Below are positions 18,123 to 28,094 of a stretch of DNA of 64,000 nucleotides, piece after piece. The first letter of the stretch is position 1. The number at the start of each line of letters is the position of its first letter. The DNA is from Larkinella terrae (GTDB lineage: Bacteria; Bacteroidota; Bacteroidia; Cytophagales; Spirosomataceae). The notes under the pieces are model-generated. The model had not been told where the DNA came from and ran no database searches. It saw only the letters and a program-made list of their open reading frames with translations. Location of the stretch: NCBI RefSeq assembly GCF_009668025.1, contig NZ_WJXZ01000011.1:62001-126000 (forward strand), in the 5' to 3' direction. The position numbers were made by a program, and so were the translations under genes.

Positions 18123-18274
18123 TATATTTGCCTGATTTGATTTTTGCCTCTAAAACTGAATAGCCGCAAGTTGGTAAAAAGGCTCCGCGCCGTTTTTGCC
18201 AGGAGGTTCAGGAAGTCTGTAGTAGTCCCCCGCGAGAATCTTAACATTTTATGATGTAGCCCCACATCATAAAA
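18123..18274 (+). promoter_or_regulatory. Candidate promoter and structured 5' leader of the DUF4331 operon
   Basis: TATATTTG at 18123-18130 matches the Bacteroidota -7 element TAnnTTTG, although I see no good -33 TTG at the right distance. Downstream, GGTAAAAAGGC (18173-18183) pairs with GCCgTTTTTGCC (18189-18200) through a 5-nt loop. A perfect 11-bp hairpin TTTTATGATGT/ACATCATAAAA follows at 18247-18274. The 5' UTR would then be about 300 nt, unusually long. It does not match a riboswitch I know, and a small RNA is an alternative. Confidence 0.4.
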
Positions 18275-18430
18275 GCCAATCATTTGTTTTTAGCGAAAGT
18301 GTAAAAACCGGTTCGCCGGTCGATTGTATTTCTGACTTCGTTGGAAACCGCAGTCTTTTTATTCGAATCGTCCTGTCTACAACCCACTCGTTAAAGGTTC
18401 AGTACTTTTTCACACTTTTCCCAAAAAACT

Positions 18431-20194
18431 ATGTCCATCTCTCCTACGTTTTTGGGTCAGCTCAGAAGTTTAATCCTGAGTTGTGCCCTGGTGCTGTTGA
18501 CAGTCAGCACGTTTGCCTCCAGTCACCGGGAAGCCCCGCTGATTTCAAGCGACCCGCTCGCCGACAACACGGATGTGTACGCTTTCAAAAGCCCGGATGA
18601 TCCGAATACCATTACGATCATCGCCAATTACATTCCCTTTGAGTTGCCGGAAGGTGGCCCCAATTATTATAATTTCGGTCCTAACATCCGCTACGAAATT
18701 CACGTAAAAAACAAAGCCAACACGCCCGGTGACGACATTACGTACCGGTTTACGTTCAGCAGCAACAATCAGGACCCCACCACGTTTTTCAACATCCGGC
18801 TGGGGCAGCAAAATCTGAAAACCACCTACATCTGCGAAAAAAGCACCAATGGCGGAGCGACCTGGACAACCATCGTCAGCAATGGCGTTGTGCCTTCCGC
18901 CAACATCGGACCCCGCTCCATCGAAAACGGAACCGTTGGTTTGGGTGCTTCTTCGTATAACTCGCTGATTGAACAGGCGATTGCTACGGCGAATTCGGGC
19001 GAAAAAGTGTTCTGCGGCCCGGCCGACGATCCGTTCTTTGTCGATCTGGCGGGGGCGTTTGATGTGGGAAATTTCCGGCCCAGCGGCAACCCAACCAATC
19101 CACCGAAGGACGGGCTGGCCCGGTATAACGTCCACACCATTGCCCTGAAAATACCGGTCAATCTGCTTCAGAAAGACGGAAAATCTGTTGCTCAGGCGGC
19201 CAATATTCTCGATCCCGACTTCGTCATCGGCGTCTGGGCGTCGGCCAGTCGGCGGAAAATCACCACTCTGTACAACGAAGGCGATGTTGGCTACGATGGC
19301 GGCTGGGTGCAGGTTTCCCGGCTTGGCATGCCCCTCACGAACGAAGCTATCATCCCCATCGGCATGAAGGACAAATGGAACTCCCTGACGCCCTACGGAG
19401 GAAACGACCTGCAATTTGCTCCTTATTTTACCAATCCCGAACTGGCGTTGTACATGGATGATTCCAAATTCGGCGGAGCGGTTGGATCGTTGAAAGATCT
19501 CCGGATTCAGGCGAATTCGCTAGGTGCGTTCGACTTCCGGAACGGAAAACCGGGTTTATATGGCCTGAAAGGAACTTCAGCCCTGACCGGCACGGCGCTG
19601 GACGATGCCGTTTTCGGGACGATCCTGCTGCCCAACAACGCCAGCCCCCGCGCCGTTGACCTGCTGCCGATCTTTTACACCGGCGTGCCGAATATAAAAC
19701 CGTATCAACTGGCAACGGGAAAAAACGGCAATCCGCTGGCGGCCGGCAAACCTTTCATCAACAACTTTCTGCCCACGCTGGGCGATATGCTGCGGCTGAA
19801 CATGGCCGTGCCCGCAACGCCCCGTAACGATCCCAAATTCAGCTCGTTGGGTTTGGTCGGAGCGGCCGTACTGGGTCTGACCGATCCAATGTACACCAAT
19901 CTCAATCTGCAGTTTATTCCGAACATGGACGGTTTTCCGAACGGACGCCGGTTGGAAGATGACGTCACGACGATCGAGTTACAAGCAGTTAGCGGGGTTG
20001 TTCTGGCCGCCGTTGGTTTGTGGTACGACGACTTCAAGCCGGGAACCACGCCCAATCCGGTGACGCCCAGTTTAGGAAAAGTGCTGGGATTCACCGCCGG
20101 AGTTACCAAAAATGATACGACGCTCAAAGCTTCGTTTCCCTACGTACAAGCGCCGTGGAGAGGTTTCGATCATTCCAAAACGACCAAATTCTAA
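18431..20194 (+). CDS. DUF4331 family secreted protein (copy 1, no sorting tail)
   Basis: 587 residues with an N-terminal signal peptide ending at ...STFASSHREAP. The family hallmark HREAPLISSDPLADNTDVYAF is followed by a long beta-rich domain. It is highly similar to the next gene over its whole length, including stretches of almost identical DNA, but ends at FPYVQAPWRGF and lacks the C-terminal sorting domain. DUF4331 has no established biochemical role. The SHREAP start and conserved acidic residues could suggest metal binding (inference). It is the first gene of an apparent operon with copy 2, a TPR lipoprotein and a TonB-dependent receptor. Confidence 0.88.
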   Translation: MSISPTFLGQLRSLILSCALVLLTVSTFASSHREAPLISSDPLADNTDVYAFKSPDDPNTITIIANYIPFELPEGGPNYYNFGPNIRYEIHVKNKANTPGDDITYRFTFSSNNQDPTTFFNIRLGQQNLKTTYICEKSTNGGATWTTIVSNGVVPSANIGPRSIENGTVGLGASSYNSLIEQAIATANSGEKVFCGPADDPFFVDLAGAFDVGNFRPSGNPTNPPKDGLARYNVHTIALKIPVNLLQKDGKSVAQAANILDPDFVIGVWASASRRKITTLYNEGDVGYDGGWVQVSRLGMPLTNEAIIPIGMKDKWNSLTPYGGNDLQFAPYFTNPELALYMDDSKFGGAVGSLKDLRIQANSLGAFDFRNGKPGLYGLKGTSALTGTALDDAVFGTILLPNNASPRAVDLLPIFYTGVPNIKPYQLATGKNGNPLAAGKPFINNFLPTLGDMLRLNMAVPATPRNDPKFSSLGLVGAAVLGLTDPMYTNLNLQFIPNMDGFPNGRRLEDDVTTIELQAVSGVVLAAVGLWYDDFKPGTTPNPVTPSLGKVLGFTAGVTKNDTTLKASFPYVQAPWRGFDHSKTTKF

Positions 20195-20216
20195 GCCTGC
20201 ACACCTCGGATAAAAC

Positions 20217-22475
20217 ATGAAAAAGATACTTACCCTTCTGCTGGCAGTGCTGCTGTATCTGCCCATTAGCCAGGTTATGGCTTCGAGCCACCGGGAAGCT
20301 CCGCTGATTTCGACCGATCCGCTGGCCGATAACACCGACGTCTACGCGTTCAAGAGCCCAACCGATGCGGAAAAAATCGTCCTGATTGCCAACTACATTC
20401 CTTTTGAAGATCCGGCGGGTGGCCCCAACTGGTACACGTTCGGGGAAAACATCCGGTACGAAATCCATGTAAAAAACAACGCCACCACGGCGGGAGACGA
20501 TATTACGTACCGGTTTACGTTCAAGGTTGTCAATGAAGACCCGACCACGTTTTTCAACATCCGCCTGGGCAAACAGAACCAGAAAACCACCTATACCTGC
20601 GAACGCAGTCTGAACGGGGGGCAGACCTGGACCACCATCGTCACCGACGGCATGGTGCCCCCGCCCAATATCGGGCCCCGCTCCATCGAAAATGCCACCG
20701 TTGGCCTGGGTGCCACTTCCTACAATGAACTCGCGAAAAAAGCCATCACGACCAGCTCAACGGGCGAGCGGATTTTCTGCGGCCCCATCGACGATCCGTT
20801 CTTTGTGGATTTGGGCGGTGTGTTCGACCTGGGAAACATCCGAAGGAAAGGCCGCGACGGTCTGGCCCGTTTCAACGTGCATACCATTGCCCTCGAAGTA
20901 CCGGTTTCGACGCTGCAGAAAAACAAAAAAAACGTTGCTCAGGCCGCCAATATTCTCGATCCCGACTTCGTCATTGGCGTCTGGGCTTCCTCCAGCCGAC
21001 GCAAAATCAAAACCCTCTACGCTGATGGGATTGGTTACGATGGCGGCTGGGTGCAGGTTTCCCGGCTTGGCATGCCCCTGACCAACGAAGCCGTCATTCC
21101 CATCGGCATGAAGGACAAATGGAACTCCCTAACGCCCTACGGAGGAAATGACCTGCAATTTGCTCCTTATTTTACCAATCCCGAACTGGCGTTGTACATG
21201 GATGATTCCAAGTTTGGCGGAGCGGTTCCGGGTCTGTCGGCCCTCCGGATTCAGTCGAAGTCATTGGGTGCGTTCGACTTCCGGAACGGAAAACCGGGTC
21301 TGTTTGGTCTGAAAGGAGCCTCGGCCCTGAATGGTACGGCCCTGGCCGAGAGCGCGTTCGGGTCGGTTCTGCTGCCCAACAACGCCAGTCCCCGCGCCGT
21401 CGATCTGCTGCCCATCTTCTACACCGGCGTCCCCAACCTGCGCCCTTACCAACTGGCGACGGGGAAAAACGGCGATCCGCTGGCGGCTGGCAAACCCTTC
21501 ATCAACAACTTCCTGCCCACGCTGGGCGATATGCTGCGGCTGAACATGGCGGTTCCGGCTACTCCCCGCAACCACCAGTACTTCAGTTATTCGGGCTTGC
21601 TGGGCGCTGCGGTTCTCGGCTTGACCCAGGAACCGTACAACAACCCGAATCTGCAGTTTATCCCGAACATGGACGGTTTTCCGAACGGGCGCCGGTTGGA
21701 GGATGACGTCACGACGATCGAATTGCAGGCAGTGGGCGGAGTTGTTCTGGCGGCCATTGGTTTGTGGTACGACGATTACATTCCGGGCACGTCGCCCTCA
21801 CCGGTTACGACCATGTTAGGCAACGTTCTGGCTTTCGAAGCGGGTGTTCTCAAAAACGATACGACCTTCAAAAGTTCGTTCCCGTTTGTTCAGGACCCCT
21901 GGCGGGGTTTTCTGGGCAACAGCTACGAAGCCAATCAGCCGCTTGCCGTGACGGTCGTGAACTACAATTGCGCCAACGGCAATATTGTGTACGGCCGAAT
22001 TGGGGGCGATCCCAAAAAGACGGTTGAGTATTCGGCCGCCGGGGTCAATACCTGGAGCACCAACGTAAATCAGCAGGTCGAAGCCGAGTTGCGCAGAGAC
22101 GTCGGCAGCCGTAGGACCCTGGTTGTGTACGGTCGTTACGTGGGCGAACCGGCTTCGCAGGTGAGCTACACCTTCGATTTCCGTACGCCCTGTAACCAGC
22201 GGCTCGGAATCGAATCGGCGGAGGAATTCACGGTTCGCGTGCTGGGCAACCCTTCTACCAAGAACGAAGTGACGGTGGAAGTGACGGGAGCCGCCGGTCA
22301 GTCGCTTCACCTTTCGGTGATCAATAATCAGGGTCAGCAGTTTGGCGAGCATACCGTGCCAATCGCGGGTTCGCTGGAACGCCGGACACTGCGGCTGGGG
22401 CAAGAAACCGGCGTCTACTTCCTGCAGGTAAAAACCCCAACGGATCAGCAGATTATTAAAGTGCTCCGGCAATAA
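20217..22475 (+). CDS. DUF4331 family protein with C-terminal type IX secretion sorting domain (copy 2)
   Basis: 752 residues with a signal peptide ending ...QVMASSHREAP. A DUF4331 domain of ~560 residues is followed by a ~100-residue beta domain and a C-terminal T9SS type A tail (GVYFLQVKTPTDQQIIKVLR). The tail predicts export across the outer membrane and surface attachment or release. It starts 22 bp after copy 1. Much of the DNA between the copies is near identical around the central FGGAV...GNGKPGL region, which points to a tandem duplication or gene conversion, with divergence confined to other parts. Confidence 0.9.
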   Translation: MKKILTLLLAVLLYLPISQVMASSHREAPLISTDPLADNTDVYAFKSPTDAEKIVLIANYIPFEDPAGGPNWYTFGENIRYEIHVKNNATTAGDDITYRFTFKVVNEDPTTFFNIRLGKQNQKTTYTCERSLNGGQTWTTIVTDGMVPPPNIGPRSIENATVGLGATSYNELAKKAITTSSTGERIFCGPIDDPFFVDLGGVFDLGNIRRKGRDGLARFNVHTIALEVPVSTLQKNKKNVAQAANILDPDFVIGVWASSSRRKIKTLYADGIGYDGGWVQVSRLGMPLTNEAVIPIGMKDKWNSLTPYGGNDLQFAPYFTNPELALYMDDSKFGGAVPGLSALRIQSKSLGAFDFRNGKPGLFGLKGASALNGTALAESAFGSVLLPNNASPRAVDLLPIFYTGVPNLRPYQLATGKNGDPLAAGKPFINNFLPTLGDMLRLNMAVPATPRNHQYFSYSGLLGAAVLGLTQEPYNNPNLQFIPNMDGFPNGRRLEDDVTTIELQAVGGVVLAAIGLWYDDYIPGTSPSPVTTMLGNVLAFEAGVLKNDTTFKSSFPFVQDPWRGFLGNSYEANQPLAVTVVNYNCANGNIVYGRIGGDPKKTVEYSAAGVNTWSTNVNQQVEAELRRDVGSRRTLVVYGRYVGEPASQVSYTFDFRTPCNQRLGIESAEEFTVRVLGNPSTKNEVTVEVTGAAGQSLHLSVINNQGQQFGEHTVPIAGSLERRTLRLGQETGVYFLQVKTPTDQQIIKVLRQ

Positions 22476-22576
22476 CTATTCTTCCGCACCAAAACCGGGG
22501 GTTGACGAATCCGCGCCAATCCCCGGTCATTTCTCAACACACTTTCCCCTTTTCCGCGTGGGCGGTTTCATTCACC

Positions 22577-23902
22577 ATGTCAGCACGTAACTCTTTTCTC
22601 AATCGACTCTTTTCGGTCTGCATTCCGGGAATCCTGTCCCTCCTTCTGTTTACACAGACGAGTTGTTCCGAACGTAAAAAAACCGGTACCGAAACCGCAT
22701 CAACCAGCTCTACGATGGAAATACCGCCCCTTTTTGAGCGCCGGGGCGAATTAGCCAGCGCCGTCGAATGGCCCCGGACGAAAGAGAAAGTCGATGATTT
22801 ACAGAGAAAAATCCAGAAGACCCCGAACGACCTGAAACCGCGCCTGCAATTGGCGGTTATTTACCTGTCCGAAGCCCGGATTACCGGCGAACATCCCTAT
22901 TATTACCCGGCCATTCTGACGATTCTGAATGGCGTGCTAGCGATGGACCCCAAAAACTTCGAGGCCACAACGTTTAAATCGTCCGTCAAAATGTCGCAGC
23001 ACCAGTTTGCCGAAGCCCGCGAACTGGCCGAAAAAGCCCGGCAGATCAACCCCAACAACGCCTACGTCTACGGCGTTCTGGTCGATGCCAACGTCGAGCT
23101 GGGAAATTATGAAGAAGCCGTGGCGATGTCGGATAAAATGCAGCAACTGAAACCGTCGCTGGAGTCGTATTCACGGGCGTCTTACCTGCGCGAAATTTAC
23201 GGAAGCTACCCCAGCTCGATCGAAGCCATGAAACTGGCCGTTCAGGCCGGATTACCCGGTTCGGAACCGTATTGCTGGAGCAAAAATATCCTCGGTCACC
23301 TCTACGAAACAACCGGTCAGTTGAGCGAAGCTGAAAAACAATACGCCGGTATTCTGAACGTTCGGCCCAGCTACGCCTTTGCGCTGGCCGGTCAGGCCCG
23401 AATCCAGAAAGCCCGCAAGGAATACGCAAAGGCCCTGGCGACTCTCGACAAAGCCGCCAGCATCATGCCCGAATTTTCGTTCCACGAAGAAATGGCGGAG
23501 ATTTATGCCCTGCAGGGCGATAAGGAAAAGGCCAAAAAGAAATTTGCCGAAGTGGTCACCATGCTGAACGAAGATGCCCGCTCGGGTCATACCGTCGATC
23601 TGGAACTCTGCAAACTCTACACCAAAACCGGTCAATTGGATTCGGCAAAAGTTTACGGCCTGAAAGAATACCGGAAACGGCCGGAAAACATTGACGTCAA
23701 TCACGCCCTGGCCTGGGTTTATTTCAACCAGAATGACCTGCAGAAAGCCCAGGAACACATGCAGATAGCGCTGAAAACCGGTAGTAAAAATCCCGAATTG
23801 CTGCGACAGGCCGGAGCGATTGAAGTTGCCCTGGGACACGTCGAATCGGGAAACAAACTGGTGGCTCAGGCCCGAAAAATAAACCCTAATTTTGTACTTT
23901 AG
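22577..23902 (+). CDS. TPR-repeat lipoprotein
   Basis: 441 residues from the ATG at 22577; an upstream TTG would bury the signal peptide. The lipoprotein signal ends LLLFTQTSC with Cys30 as the lipidated residue. At least seven tetratricopeptide-type repeats follow from residue ~80 (for example ALAGQARIQKARKEYAKALA and NHALAWVYFNQNDLQKAQEH). It is a probable periplasmic scaffold for the neighbouring DUF4331 proteins and receptor. It lies ~100 bp after copy 2 and 35 bp before the receptor. Confidence 0.85.
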   Translation: MSARNSFLNRLFSVCIPGILSLLLFTQTSCSERKKTGTETASTSSTMEIPPLFERRGELASAVEWPRTKEKVDDLQRKIQKTPNDLKPRLQLAVIYLSEARITGEHPYYYPAILTILNGVLAMDPKNFEATTFKSSVKMSQHQFAEARELAEKARQINPNNAYVYGVLVDANVELGNYEEAVAMSDKMQQLKPSLESYSRASYLREIYGSYPSSIEAMKLAVQAGLPGSEPYCWSKNILGHLYETTGQLSEAEKQYAGILNVRPSYAFALAGQARIQKARKEYAKALATLDKAASIMPEFSFHEEMAEIYALQGDKEKAKKKFAEVVTMLNEDARSGHTVDLELCKLYTKTGQLDSAKVYGLKEYRKRPENIDVNHALAWVYFNQNDLQKAQEHMQIALKTGSKNPELLRQAGAIEVALGHVESGNKLVAQARKINPNFVL

Positions 23903-23937
23903 CCGGACTAAGGCAATCTGGTTGCCAACCCATCCGT

Positions 23938-26196
23938 ATGAAACGCGCGCTTTACGCCCTTTTATTGGCCCTGATCAGCCTACCGGTTTTTGCCCACCTG
24001 GGTAGTATTTCAGGAACGATACTCGATCAGGCTACCCATCAGCCACTGCGCGGGGTCAGTGTGCAGCTCACCGGTTTGGGAAAAGGAACCCTCACCAATG
24101 AATTAGGACAATACCGTTTCGTGGGTTTGGTGGCCGCTTCCTACAAGCTTGAAATCTCCCACATCGGTTTTAAATCCCTGACTATTACAGTCGAGATCAA
24201 GGATGACCAGACCGTTGCGCTGAATACGGTTTTGAGTCGCGCGCCCATCGAATTGAGCGAAGTTGTCGTTTCCGTGCAGCAGGCCCACGATCAGCAACTG
24301 ATTAGCAGTCTGGACATTAAGATGCGCCCCATTACCAACTCGCAGGAAATTCTGCGGATGGTGCCGGGTTTGTTCATTGGGCAGCACGCGGGGGGCGGAA
24401 AAGCCGAGCAGATTTTTTTGCGGGGTTTCGACATCGACCACGGCACGGACATTCGGCTGACGGTGGACGGCATGCCGGTCAACATGGTTTCGCACGCCCA
24501 CGGTCAGGGTTACGCCGATCTGCATTTTGTGATCCCGGAATTAATCGAAAAAGTTGACTTCAAAAAAGGGCCTTACACGACGGACAAAGGCAATTTTACC
24601 ACGGCGGGCTGGGCCGATTTCCGGACGCGCACGGCTTTGGACAAAAGTTTCGCCAAGCTCGAAGTCGGGCAATACAACACGTACCGCGCCGTTGCGGGGC
24701 TGGATTTGCTGGGGCAGCGGGGACGGTCGCACAACCAGTCGGCCTATCTGGCGTCGGAATATTCGTATTCCGATTCCTATTTCGACAACCCGCAGCATTT
24801 CAAACGCCTGAATGTGGTGGGCAAATACCACAGCCATTTGTCGCCCAACACTAACCTGACGCTGACCGGTTCGACCTTCTGGAGCAAATGGAATCACTCC
24901 GGGCAAATTCCCGACCGGGCGGTGGCTTCGGGCCTGACCGGTTTTTTCGGTTCCGTCGATCCGACCGAGGGCGGAGAAACCAGCCGGACCAACGTCAACG
25001 CGGAACTGGTGACGGTTACACCCGGCAATTATACGATCAAGAATCAGCTTTTTTACAGCAACTACAATTTTGAGCTGTATTCCAACTTCACTTTTTTCCG
25101 CGAGGATTCGATCAATGGCGACCAGATTCGGCAGAAAGAGCACCGGAATCTGTTTGGCTACAACGGCAGTATCTCGCGAACCGATTTCAGGGGGAACACC
25201 CGGTTTACGACAACCGCCGGGCTGCAATACCGCCAGGATTTAACGCATCACACGGAGCTTTCGCACACCAGAAACCGGGTTGAGACGCTGGAACGGCGGC
25301 AATTCGGAAACATCAATGAAGTAAATGCCGGTGGATATGTGGACGAGCTGGTCCAGTTTTCCGACCATTTTTCCCTCAACGCGGGCGTCCGGCTGGATTA
25401 TTTCCGCAATCAGTACGAAGACCTGATTCCGCCCACCAGCGTTACGAAACGGGCCGATGCGGCCATTGTTTCGCCCAAACTCAACCTCTATTACACGGCA
25501 AATTCGCGGCTTCAATTGTACCTTAATACCGGCAAAAGCTTTCACTCCAACGATACGCGGGTGGTTGTCCCGCAGAATGGGCGGGATATTTTACCCCCGG
25601 CCTACGGTTCCGATCTGGGCATTATTTTCAAACCGTTTCCCAAATTGCTCATCAACGCGGCTGGCTGGTACCTCTGGCTGCAACAGGAATTTGTTTACGT
25701 CGGCGACGAAGGGGTGGTGGAACCCAGCGGCAAATCGCGCCGGTACGGGGTCGATCTGTCGGTTCGCTACCAGTTGACCCATCACCTGTACGCCGATCTG
25801 GATCTGAATACCGCCAAACCGCGCGCCATCGGAGTCGAATCCAGTCAAAACTATTTACCGCTTGCGCCTACGTTCACTTCCACGGGTGGCCTGACGTTCC
25901 AGAATGCCGGACGGTGGAGCGGCTCGTTGCGCTACCGGTACATGGGAAACCGGCCCGCGAACGAAGACAACTCGATTGTCGCTCAGTCGTATTTTGTAAC
26001 CGATCTGCAAGTCAATTACACGCGGGCCCGGTATCAGTTTGGGTTGTCCGTTCAAAATCTGCTGAATACCCGTTGGAAAGAAACGCAATTTGCCACCGAA
26101 AGCCGGTTGCGGGGCGAAACCGCAGCGGTGGACGAGATTCACTTTACGCCCGGAACCCCTTTTTTCGCCCGCCTGAGCTGGACATTGTTCTGGTGA
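23938..26196 (+). CDS. TonB-dependent outer-membrane receptor
   Basis: 752 residues. A signal peptide (ends LPVFA) is followed by a carboxypeptidase-regulatory-like beta domain (about 22-110), a plug (about 120-235, with LRGFDIDHGTDIRLTVDGMP) and a 22-strand barrel ending in aromatic SWTLFW. The plug loop has a histidine-rich MVSHAHGQGYADLHF, seen in receptors thought to take up metal complexes. It lacks SusC-type length and has no SusD partner. It is probably co-transcribed with the DUF4331/TPR genes, suggesting a shared uptake role, perhaps of a metal or metal-binding compound (inference). Confidence 0.9.
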   Translation: MKRALYALLLALISLPVFAHLGSISGTILDQATHQPLRGVSVQLTGLGKGTLTNELGQYRFVGLVAASYKLEISHIGFKSLTITVEIKDDQTVALNTVLSRAPIELSEVVVSVQQAHDQQLISSLDIKMRPITNSQEILRMVPGLFIGQHAGGGKAEQIFLRGFDIDHGTDIRLTVDGMPVNMVSHAHGQGYADLHFVIPELIEKVDFKKGPYTTDKGNFTTAGWADFRTRTALDKSFAKLEVGQYNTYRAVAGLDLLGQRGRSHNQSAYLASEYSYSDSYFDNPQHFKRLNVVGKYHSHLSPNTNLTLTGSTFWSKWNHSGQIPDRAVASGLTGFFGSVDPTEGGETSRTNVNAELVTVTPGNYTIKNQLFYSNYNFELYSNFTFFREDSINGDQIRQKEHRNLFGYNGSISRTDFRGNTRFTTTAGLQYRQDLTHHTELSHTRNRVETLERRQFGNINEVNAGGYVDELVQFSDHFSLNAGVRLDYFRNQYEDLIPPTSVTKRADAAIVSPKLNLYYTANSRLQLYLNTGKSFHSNDTRVVVPQNGRDILPPAYGSDLGIIFKPFPKLLINAAGWYLWLQQEFVYVGDEGVVEPSGKSRRYGVDLSVRYQLTHHLYADLDLNTAKPRAIGVESSQNYLPLAPTFTSTGGLTFQNAGRWSGSLRYRYMGNRPANEDNSIVAQSYFVTDLQVNYTRARYQFGLSVQNLLNTRWKETQFATESRLRGETAAVDEIHFTPGTPFFARLSWTLFW

Positions 26197-26422
26197 GCTT
26201 GTCCACAAAAAACAATTTTCAAATTATCGTCTTTCGACCTGAATGGCCTAATTTTTGCTAATTCATCCACATACCCGTATGGGTAGGACAGAATTAACAT
26301 ACAGCCCGGCCGATCGAGTCGGGTTTTGTTTTAATTTTTAGTACACTTGCACAAACAACGCCAATCTCTGTAAATTGTGCTGGACAATGAAGTGAGATGT
26401 TTCATAAATAGATCGTTCGTGT

Positions 26423-26668
26423 ATGACTAATTTATTCAGTAAAACCCGTGAAACCGTAATTGCTGGTCAATTTAAGAGTCAGACTACCATCTTTCCAATG
26501 ACGCCAACGACCCGCTTCGAGCGGAGGTGTCACATTCTCTATGAATCGTATAACCGTTTCATCGACGATGGCGAAAAACTCCTGGCCGCCGATATCCTGG
26601 GCATTCTGAAAGACGTTCTCGATGACGAAATCAAAGCTTTAAGTACTCCCGCCATTTCCAATAAATAA
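26423..26668 (+). CDS. Small hypothetical protein
   Basis: 81 residues, or 56 if the internal ATG at 26498 (MTPTTRFERR) is the start. It is soluble, with a helical C-terminal half (HILYESYNRFIDDGEKLLAADILGILKDVL) and no cysteines beyond one. No family is recognised. It stands alone between the receptor and the convergent nitronate monooxygenase, preceded by ~225 bp of AT-rich sequence. It could be a small regulator or a spurious frame, although the amino-acid composition looks protein-like. Confidence 0.5.
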   Translation: MTNLFSKTRETVIAGQFKSQTTIFPMTPTTRFERRCHILYESYNRFIDDGEKLLAADILGILKDVLDDEIKALSTPAISNK

Positions 26669-26715
26669 TTCCACTTCAGCGGAAATCATACCCGGTACCT
26701 GCGTCTTCGGTTCGC

Positions 26716-27801
26716 TCACGAATGGAAGGCTGACATTTTATTGCGCATTTCTTCCGCCAACAAGCGGGTCAACTCCCCCGCCGGAAGCTCCCGGCCCAGG
26801 CTGGCAGCCTGGCCGGACCACAGCGACGTAAAGTCGGCAACACCCGTCGGCTCGGCTTTCGCCCGGAGCGGCATTAACGCGCCACCGGCCAGTGGAAATT
26901 CCGGGGTCTCCGCCGATAGCGGTCCCGCTTCCCGAACCAGGCGGTTGACAATCCCCCGCGCCGGGCGACCTGTGAACACATTCGTGATAGCCGTATTATT
27001 GTCTTTTCCATTGCGCAGAGCCTGTTGGTACAAAGGCGAAATTTCTGCTTCGGGGCAGAACAAATAAGCCGTTCCGAGTTGAACGGCCGACGCGCCCAAC
27101 ACCAGGGCCGCGACTATGCCGCGCGCATCGGCAATACCACCGGCGGCAATCGCCGGTATTTTCACGGCATCGACCACCTGCGGCACCAGCGCCATCGTTC
27201 CTACCTGCGTTGCCATATCGTGGCTCAGAAAGTTTCCCCGGTGACCGCCCGCTTCCGCGCCCTGGGCAATAATGGCGTCGCAACCTTCGCGTTCGAGCCA
27301 AACCGCTTCCTCAACCGTCGTGGCCGACGACAACACCTTCGCTCCGGTGGCCTTGACCCGCGCCAGCAGCTTCTGGTCCGGAAGGCCAAAATGGAAACTC
27401 ACCACCTCGGGCCGCAGTTCTTCCACCAACGCGCACAAATCCGCATCGAACGGCGCACGGCTTGAGGTTGGAACAGGCCCGCTCGGATCGATTCCAAATT
27501 CGGTGTAATAGCTTTTCAGCCGTTTCCGCCAGCGGTTTTCACGATCCGGATCGATCACCGGCGACTGGTGACAGAAAAAGTTGAGGTTAACCGGTTTAGC
27601 GGTTTTCTGCCGAATCAGGTCATACTCATGCCGAATCTGGTCGATGCGTAACAGGGCGCAGGGCAACGACCCCAGCCCACCCGCTTCCGAAACTGCAATC
27701 GCCATTTTCGACAAAACCGATCCTGCCATTGGCGCCTGAATAATCGGCAATTCTATGTCCAGTAATTCCTGAATCCGGTTGTCCGGCCATGCCTTCGCCA
27801 T
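26716..27801 (-). CDS. Nitronate monooxygenase (2-nitropropane dioxygenase family)
   Basis: A 361-residue FMN-dependent TIM-barrel enzyme that oxidises alkyl nitronates such as propionate-3-nitronate to detoxify nitroalkanes. Family signatures are present: the N-terminal ELPIIQAPMAGS, the FHFGLPD strand, the catalytic His loop in CDAIIAQGAEAGGHRG and the IAAGGIADARG phosphate-binding stretch. It is a single gene, convergent with the small protein and divergent from the PadR gene. Confidence 0.93.
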   Translation of the reverse strand: MAKAWPDNRIQELLDIELPIIQAPMAGSVLSKMAIAVSEAGGLGSLPCALLRIDQIRHEYDLIRQKTAKPVNLNFFCHQSPVIDPDRENRWRKRLKSYYTEFGIDPSGPVPTSSRAPFDADLCALVEELRPEVVSFHFGLPDQKLLARVKATGAKVLSSATTVEEAVWLEREGCDAIIAQGAEAGGHRGNFLSHDMATQVGTMALVPQVVDAVKIPAIAAGGIADARGIVAALVLGASAVQLGTAYLFCPEAEISPLYQQALRNGKDNNTAITNVFTGRPARGIVNRLVREAGPLSAETPEFPLAGGALMPLRAKAEPTGVADFTSLWSGQAASLGRELPAGELTRLLAEEMRNKMSAFHS

Positions 27802-27861
27802 CGTTTCTCGCGTTTAAACCGATACTGTCCTTTCCGGCAAAAGTAGCAGATTAATTTATAC

Positions 27862-27886
27862 AGCCCACCGGTTTTAATCGTGGGTT
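27862..27886. repeat. Degenerate AGCCCAC...GTGGG palindrome
   Basis: AGCCCACCGGTTTT is followed by AATCGTGGGTT, an imperfect copy of the perfect palindrome at 50613-50636. It sits in the ~290-bp gap between the divergent nitronate monooxygenase and PadR genes, in which I saw no other gene. It is likely a REP-like element. Confidence 0.5.
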
Positions 27887-28094
27887 CAAATCGTCCAAAA
27901 CCGCTGTTCAAACAAACCGTTTCAACAGTTTTGGCTCCTGAAAACCGGCCGGATCGTTGTCCACCAGCGTACAAAAGCTGTCCAGAAACGGACATGGTTT
28001 TTACCAAAAACCGCCCCAATTCGCTCAGAAAGGCCGTATTATCAGTTTGGCAAAGCATTTGTTATACATTTACACAACTAATTCTGCTAGAACA

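Noticed and set aside
18131-18274. Possible cobalamin riboswitch before the DUF4331/TonB-receptor operon
   Set aside because: There is a CCCCCGC stretch and a receptor downstream, but I could not find the conserved GCCACTG box or the expected junction layout.
26272-26285. Short hairpin TACCC-GTAT-GGGTA after the TonB receptor gene
   Set aside because: The stem is only 5 bp with no T-run, too weak to call a terminator.
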